Of a stretch of 64,000 bases of DNA, positions 12,401 to 24,400 are shown piece by piece. The stretch's first letter is position 1, and the number at the start of each line of letters is the position of its first letter. The stretch comes from Scolanthus callimorphus. Its lineage: Eukaryota; Cnidaria; Anthozoa; Actiniaria; Edwardsiidae. Location: assembly GCA_033964015.1 (NCBI GenBank), contig CM066912.1, positions 25,455,605-25,519,604 on the forward strand, written 5' to 3'. The notes below the pieces were generated by a model, which was given only the letters and a program-made list of their open reading frames with translations, had not been told where the DNA came from and did no database searches. Both the position numbers and the translations under genes were made by a program.

Positions 12401-15400
12401 TAGAGCTCTCCGGCTCGTCGTCTCGCAGGGCATTCTCGTACCCAGAGCTCCCCGGCTCGTTCTCACCTCGCAGGGGAGGCTCTGGTGACATCCATTTGAG
12501 GTCCTTTGCTGATTGGCTGGTTTTGAACGTTGGTGCATGCGCAGAAATATCTTTCTCTCAACGGCTCTGTATCAAATCTCGCGCATGCGTCAGTGGCTGT
12601 CCCCAGAGCCTCCCCCGCGAGAAGACGAGCCGGGGACCTCTGTGTACGAGAATGTGTTTATCCATCCTGGAATTCCGTTTTTTTTTTTGGAAACCTACAC
12701 TGGAATTTCACTCTGGAATTCCACGCTTCTCTAGAACCACCCATCCTGGAATTCCAGGCTTCTCTAGGGCCACCCAACCTGGAATTCCAGGCTTCTCTAG
12801 GGTCCCCCAACCTGGAATTCCAACCTGGAATTCCAGGCTTCTTTTGGACCACCCACCCTGGAATTCCAGGCTTCTCTTGGACCACCCACCCTGGAATTCC
12901 AGGCTTCTCTTGGACCATCCACCCTGGAATCCCTGGGGTCCTTAATAGGAGGGAGAGGAGCTCGAATTGAGGTGTGAGACAACTGCTTCACCAGAAAAAA
13001 AAAAAAAACAAGTTTCACACTTGCGTTCCTCTAGCATGTTCCTGGTGCTTGTATTACATGATATTATGTTATTGTTTATATATAAGATCGCATTTTCGTA
13101 TAATTTCTCCATTTACATTTTGATTGATCTTGTGTGTGCTCACCACATCACATTTCCCATTGTCAAAAAGACTGAAAACATGTTACTCGCAGAGGAAAAC
13201 ATTACCTAAGGCCAGTGCAACTTAGCATGTAGAGCTTGCGGCTAAGTTTGGCGGAGATTTTGAAACAAAAAAATCCCTTCACTTCAAGGCTTCAGAGACA
13301 GACCATGGTAATTTCGAGCTTCTCAAGACCGCTTGCGATGTTATTTTTCCATTCTTTACATTCCAGGAGCTCGATAACAAGAATAAAAGACCAGAATCTG
13401 TTTCTACGGGATATTAATCAAGAGCGAATGCAATTGGAAGCCAGTCGAGAAAAGGACGGACCGACACCGCAAAAACCTCGCTACGCAAAAGCTCCCAGCT
13501 TCTCCGAGTCTCCCAAGGAAGATAAGGAGAAGGAGAAATCGTTTGAATACGGAAAAGAGGAGAGCGAGAGTGAATCTGAGAGCGAGACGGAAAGTAGCAC
13601 TGAAGAAAGCTCATCCGAAGAGGAAGTTAAACCTCAGCCGGTCGCGACCAGGAAAACCGCGGTTAATTCCGCGACGACACGCCCTGCAGCGCAGCAACAG
13701 CGGACGCAACCGCAGACGAGGACGCAACCGCAGACAAGGACGCAACCGCAGACAAGAACGCAGCCACAACGACCGCAGCTGAAGTCTGAGTCCACAGGCT
13801 CTGAGAGCGAGACTGAATCCTCCAGTGAAGAGGAGGAACCCGCGAGACCCGCGCGTGGGAGGATCACCTCCAATACGAGTGTGAACTCCAGAACGCCAGT
13901 AACTCGAGCGCAGAGCACGCCAGCCTTGAGTTCATCTGTAGCGTCCCCTACATCACGGCAGCCAAGTACCCCCACAGGAAGGGGTGGCCTCAAATCGCCG
14001 TTTTTAGAGCAGGACAAGAAAGGCCCTGCGTCTCCTACCAAGACGGAACCGACGCGGACGTTCGGGACTCGGTTCGCGGATCGCGAAGAGAAAAAGGAGC
14101 CTACGTCGAGATTCGGGAGCTATCCGACGCGTACGACGGCTGCTACGACGAGCACGACGTCGACTACGACGACTACCGACAGCACCACGGCTGGAGTCCG
14201 AGGCAGGTTCGGGTCGCGCTCGTCAGACGAAAAGGAGGCACCATCGTCGTCGGGCGCTGCTCGGAAGGCCCGAAGAGTCACAAAGCGTGCCGGCACTGCG
14301 TTTGTCGCTAGTTACGATGACAATGAAGAGGATGAAAGTAAAAGTAATGATTTGGACAGTAAAAAGGCGGCAGCAACTACTACGACGGCAGCTACGACAA
14401 CTTCAACATCTACCACGGCCACGACGGTAGGTTGCAATTTGATTAATACTTCTTAAATCTTCTTTGTTAAGGTGGCTATGCGCTATAAGAGTAGATTGCC
14501 ATGAATTTTACACTATGATTTGGCAATGGCCAAAGTTAGTTTAGACATTGGTAGTATCAAGGGAAATGGCGAAATGAGTTCAATCGGAGTTTCGCGCGTG
14601 TTGTAAACGGCAATGAAAGTTTGAGACTGCTCTCTCCGATGATCTTACGTTGATTTGCAGTGCCGGGACAAATTTTCATGAAGTACTGTGATGAAGTGTC
14701 ACATTATCAAATTTACGAAAATGCTGACTTTTAAGTTGGCTATATGCTATACGAGGAAATTGCCAACTTCTTAAACTTGATTTAGAATGACTGAAATAGC
14801 TTGAAACATTGGTAGATAGAAGAGACGAGTTGAATCGGAGCTTGGCATGTGCTGTAAAGGAGCTCTTCTCGATCAGCTATGTTTATTAATTGCAGTACAA
14901 AGTCCAAAAAATAGATTATAAATTTATTTTTGCAGTGCTGTGACAAATTCCATGCCGTGCTGTGTATTACATTTTCAAAATTCAAAAATACTGAATTTTA
15001 AGGTGGCTATACGCTATACGAGGAGACTGTCATGAATTTTAAAATTTGATTCAGACTGGCTGAAATTAGTCGAAACTTTGGTAGTATTTAAGAAACCAGT
15101 TGAATCGGAGCTTGGCTGTAAAGAAGACTCGAAGTTTGAGAGAGCCCTGCCCGATTTTCAGTGCCAATTGCAAAGTGTGTGGAGCTCGCATTGCAATGCT
15201 TTCTTCAGAATTGATGTGGGTCGATAAAGGCCTAAATTCACTCTCAAACCGTTTACAAAATACCAGGAGCTACCCCTCTCCCCGTTGCTAAAAGCGCTCT
15301 CATCCCCTCGGATTATTTTCTTTGGAACATTTTTTCAAAGAGACGCCAGGAGGTTCCTGGAATTTCTGTACCTTAACGCTTGACGCTCGGATGAAAAAAA

Positions 15401-18400
15401 AAAAAAAAAAAACCATTTGCAAACTAAAGTTAAAACCCTCATATAATAACCTGCAAATCAAGAGCTAGGTTAAATTCATTGTAGGCGGCATTTCATTCTA
15501 TAAAGTTTATAGAGCCAATAAAGTAGATAAAATGCATTTTATTTACAGACGAGCAAATGCTATACAGTATGGCATAGACAGTCAGCCCGCTTGCTTGACA
15601 TTGAGGAGAAAAGAATGTTAACAACTTTACGCACTGCGGTAGGGCCAGACAACCAGGGCGCGCTTGTTTTTGGAACAACCGAAAGTTTGAGTTTGAGCGA
15701 AGTACGGTGGTTGGATAGAGTAAAGTGCAAAGCACTTCACCGCCCAAAGAGGTAGCGTTTCCCTTAGTTTTTCTCGCCGGGAACATCGTCCTTTGGTTTT
15801 CTCTTTGAAGGAGAAAAAAAATCTTAGTGAAGAAAACCAGGGGCGGTTGTGAGATCTGCACGCCGGAATGTGGAAAGATGGCGTGCATGCTTCACAGTGC
15901 GTGACGTCACGTCTCGCATTAGAGTAATCTAAAATAGACCTGGTGAATATCGCTAGTGATATATGCATGCAATCTATTGAAGTGGCTGATAATGGATCAC
16001 CTATACGATTACTCGAATTACTCGCTAATAAGCCTTGGGTTTTTGCCAGGCGCATGGACTTGCCGACTTGTGAGTCAGCTCGACCTCACGTCGGAGAGAA
16101 TCTGCTTTTTGTCTAGGATAAGGACCATCAAATGGCATATGCAGTAGGCGCAGAAATGCTAGGGGACAGAGATGTTTTTTAGGAACCGAAACGTCTCGTT
16201 TGTTTAACCTAGACAGGGCAGTGAACTGTTGAGTTTCGCGCGTCAATTGCGTGTTGACACAAGTGTTGTTGTCGGAAATTTAAGACAGACGGCGCATTGA
16301 TCCTCCCGTGAGCACCCCCGACCTTGCACAGCATAATTCACCATTTCCGTCACTAGCAGAGCAATACTAGGATACGCGGCGCACTGTTGCAGCTCACAAG
16401 CACGAAACTCCTTTCAAGCAATGCCCTACACAGACTGATTTCTCCTGCGACATGTCTTCCTCATCTAGAAGTTATGGCTCGAGCAGAGCGGGCGCGAGAA
16501 GTCGCAGTCCTCGAGAGGTAAACTCGCAAACAGACGCAACTAGTCTGCCGATTTGCATTCCTTCTCGCCGTGAACAGTGTCGGCATTTCGCTTGCTGCAC
16601 GAACACAAACTCGTAGCTCCCCCTATCAAACAATCAGGACTATATTATCTTCATCAGGTAACAGGATATGTGTAGATACAAGAACAAACCATTGCGGCCG
16701 TTGCACCATTCAATCGCGCAGTATTGCAGCGCAATAATATTCGCCGCTGCAAATATTACGCATGTTCCGGATACAAATGTTATCCGTTTATATTTAGATA
16801 GTCGCCTGTCAAGACTCAAGGCACATATTGCACATCTGTAAATAGATAACGCATTATAGCAAGTTGTTCAGGCCTGTTTATTCCTTGTAGATGATTCAAA
16901 AGGCACTTATGCCTCCCCGTAGGGGTCTAGTATTGGATATCAAGCAATTTGTTTAAATACAAAATAAGGAACATAGTTTGGCTCGCGCATAATGTGTTTA
17001 TTGCCTTTCTGCGGTGCAAGTATTTCAATATTTGAGGGTACTTAAGTTGCAATATTATAATCGTCTTGTGGGTTTATAACTGATTTATCGCTTGATTGGA
17101 GTACCTCACCCTAGGGTATCTCATGCGCGTTCAACCGCAGCGCGCAAAATTACAAATCTCACTTAGAACAACTTACTTAAATGCTCAAAATGCTCTCTGT
17201 TATGCAACAGAAGTGGAATTAACTTGGGCTCTTCGCGTCTTTGGAGTTAAACGCACAGAGAATAATTCTGCACAGTGTTTCCCACGACTAGTTGAAGTGG
17301 CAGTCGCATCCTAATTAGCTTGATAAATTAACAAAGTACACAATCAAGCCAGATGCACTTAAGCTATGGACGCGTTTTGTACATATGTTAGATCCTGTGC
17401 GTGGGAAATTTGAGGCGCATAAGCTTTGCGCGTTGAAGGTTATAGAATATTTCTCCACTCCCCGTGAGATCGAATTCCCATACATGAAAACCATTTTGTT
17501 GTGATCTCTTTTTAGAAAACTCGTTGGTGATATCATTGGGTTTGAATTACCTAATTTTGATAATTTACTCCGAATGCTCATTTAATGTGGAATGATCTAA
17601 AAGGGAAAACATTTCAACGTCATTCCCATAAAATATCATCTCCAGAAAAAAAGAAACCAAACAGAGATAGTACCCTAGTGTTTAACATACTGCATGTTTG
17701 ATCTTTCCTATGTAAATTTGTTTACTAGAGCATTTCGACTTTGTGTACTGTAAGCTTTCTGATGTCTATATTTGTGCCCCCGGAGATGAGACCAATCTTT
17801 GTCCCCTGGCATCGTAATTAACTCCGATTTCACGGTCTGCTGGCTTTGTTGACCGCGCACAAACAAAGCCGGGTATCATGGATTTACAAACTTCAATTTA
17901 CCATGTCTGCTCTAGAACTTCGTATATTTCTGCTAGCAAGGAATGGTATGTTCAGTTGTTTGAGTGGGAAAGTAAACAGTGGAATCCCTAGTGCATTTAG
18001 AAACAAGAACTTTGCAAGTTGATTTGGAAGCGCGGATCCAATGACGTTCAAGCGTGGTCGGACATTAGAACCATCGCAGAAAATCATTAAACAAAATGCA
18101 TTTCGAAAGATAATTAGCTACCTAATTAAGTAACTTTTCTACCCAAAATAACCTTACAAATAACTGATTGTATTTGGGTTTACGTCAAGGGCTCATTCTC
18201 AATCGTTTAAAAGAAAATCAATCAATGAACTGTGCTATATATAATAGCAGTATCAAATAAAATGCGATGAATGTACCAGATATCTAATTCACGTCACGCC
18301 TCTTTGCGCACTCTTCTCCTTAAAGCTGTTCTTCTGTTTCACCCAGCGAGTACAAAAACGATGATTATCTTTATCTTAAACTGTGCCTCAACCTGTCTTG

Positions 18401-21400
18401 TCTGCGCTTTGATAAATCTTTAGGATTTCATTTCTATCCTTGAACCTGCATTGAAAACATTTGTCTTGCTGGAAACAACAAGTGAACAATATAACTAATA
18501 TCAACCACTCCCTAATCCTTGGCCTATTCAGAACCAAGTATTCAAATATTTCCAGCTTAATAGTAGTTAGTATCCTGTCTTTATTTTCTAACAGATTTGT
18601 CCTCAGTTGTAGCTCAAGTCATTAACCGTTCCCCAGGCCATGTAGCTGAGGTGTGGTGGGGCTAATTACAAAATGGATGTCAGCGACTTGATCTTTGCAC
18701 GCAATACTAATATGACAAGAATGGTAGCAAAAATGCAGGTCAAAAACACTTGCACCCTTACGGACCCCGGGAATTCATTTAGTAGGTATTGCACTCCAAG
18801 GCGACGAACTCATGGGGGGAGGGGGGGGGGGGGGGGCACTTCTGAGCCACCCACCCCCTAAGCTTTTTTTACGCCACAAGCTGATTAAACGACTATATTT
18901 AACAACTATCCCCCGAAAGGAAGGTGAATAATTGTGTATAAAAATCTTCCGCGCTCCACCTGTTGATGACCTCAGAATCCAAGGGTGGGTGGTCATCGAA
19001 ATGCACTGGAATTCCAGGGTGGGTGAACATAATTTCCAGGGTGGCTATGTGAAAATTCACTGGAATTCCAAACAGGGTGGTCAGGGACATCCCCAAACTT
19101 TCAGGGTAGGTTGCGGAACCTAGAGTCCTCAACAGGGGGTGGGAATATTTTTTCGACTGCCCAGTGTGAGGCTCTACCTCCGTGTAAGAAGGTATTGTTG
19201 ACGAGTTGTGTCACAAAACCTCTCTTGTTTAGTAGAACGAATCATGATGAAATATTAACTGAACACAATGGTGTCCTCTGGGAATGGTTCTTACACGGAG
19301 GTATACCCCAATATGAGGTTAAAATGAGACTAAGTTTGTTTTGTTGCTTCTAGGAGCCTGCATCTCGGGCTGGTAGCGCCGCGAGCGACCGTAGGAGTCG
19401 TTTAGGCGCGACCTCTACTACAGACCGCGATAAGAACGAGACTGAGAGCTACTCTGCGCGGCGCAGTCGGCAGGCGGAGCAGAATAAGGAGAACGAGGAG
19501 GGGGAGGTGTCTTCCTGGAGGCAGAAGCGGCTGCAGCGGGAGCGGGAGCGGGAGAAAGAGAAGGAGGAAAGAGAAAAGGTGAAGGAGAAGGAGAAGGAAG
19601 CGGAGGTGCCGAGCTACAGGCGGCGCTTCCAGGAGCGCGAGAAAGAGAGGGAGAGGGAACGGGAGCGACAGAAGGTGAGGGAGCTAGAGAGGTTAGAGAA
19701 AGAGAAAAAGGAAAAGGAGGAAAGAGAGAGACTACTAACACTTAAAGCAAAAGACGAACGTGAAAATAAATCACTACTAACCCCCAAAGAGGGAAAAGAG
19801 GGCGCGACGAGGGAACCGAAGGAGAAGGCAAGCGAGGATATGCAGGAAAAGGAAGTAGACGACGCAGTGAGCGGTGGTTCGTTGACGGCGCAAAGCAGAG
19901 TGCGCCGACAGAGGAGGATACGAGAACAGCGTAGGAGTACAGGCGTGGCCTACATGCCGCCTGAAAATGAAGAGGTAGGGGGTCGGGAGTTTGGTGCCGC
20001 TACTCAGGGTCTGCAATTCTCGGTCCCAGAACTCTGAGCGACATAAGCACAGCGAACCAGGCTCAAGAGAGTGTTTTTTAGGCCATGCAGAACTACAAAA
20101 GAGAAACCCTCCGAGCAGAAGTTTCTTTCTGGGAGTCTTTTTAGCTTTGATTTTGCATGGTCTGTTTTGACAGAAAGAAACGTCTGACTTCGAAGATGTT
20201 GTCAAAATAGAGCAATGCTGTACTGATAGAAAATTTGATGTGAGATTCTATATTGAACTTAGAAAGGCGCGCATTCAACCGCTTACGCTATTTATTTATT
20301 TAGTTCGTTATTCTTATTATTTTTTGACAATTTGGATGAGAGTTTTGGGACTCAGAAATGGCACCTGAGGCATCAGCCGAATTCGCAACATGGGATTTCC
20401 ACACCAAGATACATCGAGATCCCTCCGGGCTGCAAGATTTCGATCCAAGGTTCTACATACTGCTAGGACAGTAACACACTAACAAACTACAGACGGACTG
20501 CGCAGGCAGATAGTTTTAGTTGGGAGTTGAGTGACTAACTGGACTAATACAATATGTTTTTGGTCTTAAAGGCGCTGTTGCGCACACGAAATATAGAGCG
20601 GTCTTCATGTGAAAAACCCCATCCGGTCAATGATATTTGAGAGAAATTACGGTTTGCTGGTAAATGGCTTCTTTATCAGCCAATCAGAATCGAGAAAAAA
20701 TGGCAACTCGCAGTTTAATGGTTTCCTTGAGAGCCAATTGAATTTAGAAAATAAAGTTGCTGTTGAATGGCTTTCCGTAAATATGATTGGTTCTCGTCAT
20801 TTCTCAGTGATAACAAAGTCACAATCTTTGGGGCATTCGTGTGAAGATCGCTCTATATCTGCAAGATGAAAAACATGATGAAACTAAACGGATACAACCG
20901 GACCCATACAGTCATGAACAAAACGCATTACGTGTGACATTTGCACCATACCTTAGAAACGCCCATCGTATTTAAACGCTCATTCATAAGCCATTTAAGG
21001 GATTCAACTCATGCACAAGCATTTCACTTTCCCATTCAGTCATAAACCGCACGTTGGTGTTGGGGTTTTCTGTTGCGAATGATTATGTGTATTCTTTGCA
21101 CCATAGAACTTAAAGGGGCTCTCGCACGCTTAATATTCGCCCACCGTGGACATAAAATAAGTAAGATTGTAACCGTGCAAACACATGTACATTTACCAGT
21201 AGTAATCAAAATAATCCTGCAGATTAATAGAAAAACATTTCAAGTGTTAGACAAATTCAATTCTAGGTAGTTTTGACCTGCTATCAAGAGGATGGAATTG
21301 GATTGCGATTTGAGCTATTTTCTTGTCAGAGAAGTGGCCAGCAAGCGCGCGAGAGCCCCTTTAACCCTTTCGCCACTTGCAGTGAGATGATGATCAATTC

Positions 21401-24400
21401 CATAGAACAACCTCGATTCTATGAAAAATATGAAATAATGCACTGAAGTTTGGTCTCTTCAGCGGCCTGTGGTGGTGAAAGGGTTAAGAGTCCCAACCAG
21501 CCGCCGTTTGTCACGTTTTTAACGTTAGTGTATCTTGCTCCTGTGTTGTGTACTGTCTTTTCTTTTCGTCCTGTCGTCTTCCACGCTCATTCCTTTCTAA
21601 AAGCTATTTTCTTGGGCGTGCCGCGTTTTCAGCATCGTTGTCGTTGCTGCTGTTGTTGTTAATTAGGCTGTTATGGTGGTTGGTGGTTGTGCCTTTAGTT
21701 GTTGTTTGTTATGGTGGATATCGTTCTTGTCGTCTTTGTTTACTGCTCTGGTTATTGTTGCTATTGTTGTTCTGTTTGTTTTGGTTGACATTACTATTGT
21801 CGTCGTCCTTGTTAACTGTTCTTGTTTTTGTTCTATTGTGGTGACGGTTGTGTCTTTGTTTTGTGTTTGTTATGGTTGATATTGCTACTATCGTCGCCTA
21901 TGTTTACAGTTGTTGCTGTTATCTTTTTCTTTGTGTTTGTTATGGTTGATATTACAGTTGTTGCTTTTGTTAACTTTGTTTTTTTGTGTTTGTTATGGTT
22001 GATATTGCTTCTATCGTCGCATATGTTTACAGTTGTTGCTGTTGTTATCTTCGGTTGTGTTTTTTTGCATTCGTTGTGGTTGTGAATATGTTCTTCCTAT
22101 GATGGAGCTGTTCTAGTTGGCATGGTGAAATTTGTTGTTCTTGTGGCTTCTGTGAACACGGCTGTTGTATCCTTGTTGTTGTTGTTGTTGTTTACTTGGC
22201 CTTGCGTACCTGAGGTTGCTGTGGATGTTGCTGTGTGCTGTTTATTTGGTTGAGCGTTGTTGAGCTGTTGTAGAAGTTGTTTATTTTTGTTGATGTTGCG
22301 ATGTTTGCCACTGGCTGTCTTTATTTGTTGCAACTTGGCCTTGTGTTACTGTGGCTGTTGTTGTTGCTGCTACAGTGGTTGATATTGTTTCTCTTTGCTG
22401 TTGTTGTTGTTTTGTTTTTGGTGTTGTTGTTGCCGCTGTTTTGGTTTTGCTGTTGTTGTTGCTGCTGCTGCTGTTGTTTTGGTTTTGCTGTTGTTGTTTT
22501 TGACTGGTTTTGTTTTGTTTTAGTTTTGTTGTTGTTGTTGTTGTGGTTGTTGTTGTGGTTGTTGTTGTTTGGCGTGATGTTGCTGCACAACAACCCTTAT
22601 CCTCACACTTTCACTTCCTCTCACTTCACACTGTTTGACTAAAAACTCAACTTTTACTCATCCATTTCTACTAAAACCTAGGGCTGCATTCAACAATTGC
22701 TATCACCATTTTACTCACACAGAGTGACGAGGATGCCAAGAAGAACACCAAGGCCAATGCAGAGGTTGAAGAGAAGCCTTCATACAGGAGAAGTCGTCTA
22801 GCGGACAGGGATACCGACACCTCGGTGAGTCTTCAGTGGATACCAATGCCAACATAACCTCAAAACCGAATTAACAATTATCACTAGTTCTCGTTTATCT
22901 TTTGTTTTCTTAACGCGCTTTAAAACTTCAGAATTCATTGGCGCGCAAATTTTAGGACCGTAACAGATTTCCATAGCGTACCAGAGTCATTAATGAAAAC
23001 CTATTTTTTTCTGTGAAAATTGTTTATCAAACCAAGATCCCACAAAGTTTTAAAGCAGGGGTCATACAGTGAAACGAGACTATCGCAGAAAAAGCCTAGC
23101 TTTTATAGGGCTTCTTTCACATGTGTGGTAGGGCATGTGAAAGGCTTGGTAGGCTTTTTCTGCGATAGTCTCGTTTCACTGTATGACCCATACTTTTAAA
23201 TAAACCTATCTATCTATCTATCTATCTATCTGGTAAAAGAAAAAACATTCAAATCGTACCTGGACGAATCCAGCTATAACTGCGCGCGCTCTCTTTTCTT
23301 TAGAAATGCCTTGGGAATGTAGCACAACTACCAGGATGCAACGCGCGCATACAAGTCACTTAATTCGTGAAAAGTTACTCAACTACCGACATGCAGTGCG
23401 CGCTTTCATTATAGCTGGAATCGTCCATTTGGAAGTCTATTCGGAAGAAGCTGTAATTTCTGTCGATTTCGATTGGCTGTTAGGGAAGCCATTTAACAGC
23501 ATATTGCAAAATATGATGTGATGGCTGTTTTGTAAGCAATTTGACAATAAGTTGTGATTTCCTATTTGATAACCAAGGACAGTCGCTTTCGTGACAGGTT
23601 AATACAACTACGCAATGTCTAGTGTATTTTTATTTTTGTTATTATTGTTAACAGTTTTTATTTCTTTATGAATCATGATTATGATAGTTTATGATGAATG
23701 ATACTCAAATGATACCTTGTTTTCGTGCGTGATGTTCCCACCCCCTTGCGTGACATTCCCTTTCGTACTCATTGCGTGACATGTGCTCATTATCATTTTC
23801 GTGCACAGGCCTCGGACAGGATACGCGGCTCAAGTAACGTCCTCACCCATTTTATCATTGTACACGAACCTAGCTAAACCGACCACTTAACATTAATAAT
23901 ATCAAGAGCACAAGGGAAAGGGAGGGGATTTCCCTGTCTAAACCGGATTGCTTCAAATGTCGTTTCATTGATGGATGTAAATCGCACGATGGAGAAGATT
24001 CCGTATGACTGTGGAAACGATACGGCGCGTTCCATGCCGTGTCCGTGCCTTATCCGTGCCGTGTCCGTGCCCTAACGGTATTGTAGCGTGGTGCATTTTG
24101 ATTGGTTGATCAGTCATTTCACGTGATGTGATTGGCTGAATGTTCTCGTAATAAGTCAAGGTGCCGTGTCGTGTCGTGACCGTAACATGTTCCGCGCCTT
24201 CTCGCAGTCATGCCAAATCTGCTCTATAAACGGAATTAACCCCACGGAAGCCCCTACCAATATAATAGCTCATTTTATGGTAAAAACCAGGGTGGGAAAT
24301 TGCGACCAAAAATCAGAGTTAGGCGACTAAATTAACCATTATTTCGGTACTCTTTTCAAACTTGGTGCCACCTGGCGACCAAAAGTTAAGTTCCGGCGAC

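Larger units (their letters stand above)
6125..13366 (+). other. Long MYPT intron
   Basis: A 7.2-kb intron. It contains a nested MITE complex (6291-7000), an inverted-repeat element (7028-7483), family A MITEs at 9347 and 11679, a hAT-like MITE (12381-12655), a poly-C tract (12241-12266) and an imperfect 33-bp minisatellite (12711-12935). About 7500-9340 and 9560-11670 are AT-rich with no gene seen. One stretch at 7780-8000 resembles 1245-1620 ('aggttgaggtaga', 'tagctgtaattagaat'), so it is probably another old repeat. Confidence 0.65.
19975..22722 (+). other. MYPT intron with two MITEs and a GTT-rich tract
   Basis: Contains MITEs at 20595-20854 and 21114-21360 and a long TTG/GTT-rich tract (21640-22570). 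The intron ends 'tactcacacag'. No other gene recognised. Confidence 0.7.

Noticed and set aside
12358..12970. Overlapping open frames of up to 195 codons (both strands) with Gly/Ile/Pro-rich repeats
   Set aside because: They translate a MITE end and the 33-bp minisatellite; several frames are open at once and none has splice or family support.
13236..13366. Upstream extension of the large MYPT open frame
   Set aside because: The similarity to MYPT begins at the acceptor (13367), and the phase from 6124 fits only that start; the extension is intron.
13634..14041. 135-codon minus-strand frame with CGCVLV repeats
   Set aside because: It is the antisense of the in-frame TRTQPQ repeat and acidic coding sequence of MYPT.
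15493..16246. Overlapping 130-140-codon minus-strand frames
   Set aside because: No domain, no codon pattern and no splice support; they lie in the CpG-rich region proposed as a promoter.
19418..19741. Pro/Ser-rich minus-strand frame
   Set aside because: Shadow of the Arg/Glu-rich MYPT exon on the + strand.
21548..22642. Leu/Val/Phe-rich (+) and Asn/Gln-rich (-) frames suggesting membrane or prion-like proteins
   Set aside because: They are translations of the GTT/CAA simple-sequence tract inside an intron.
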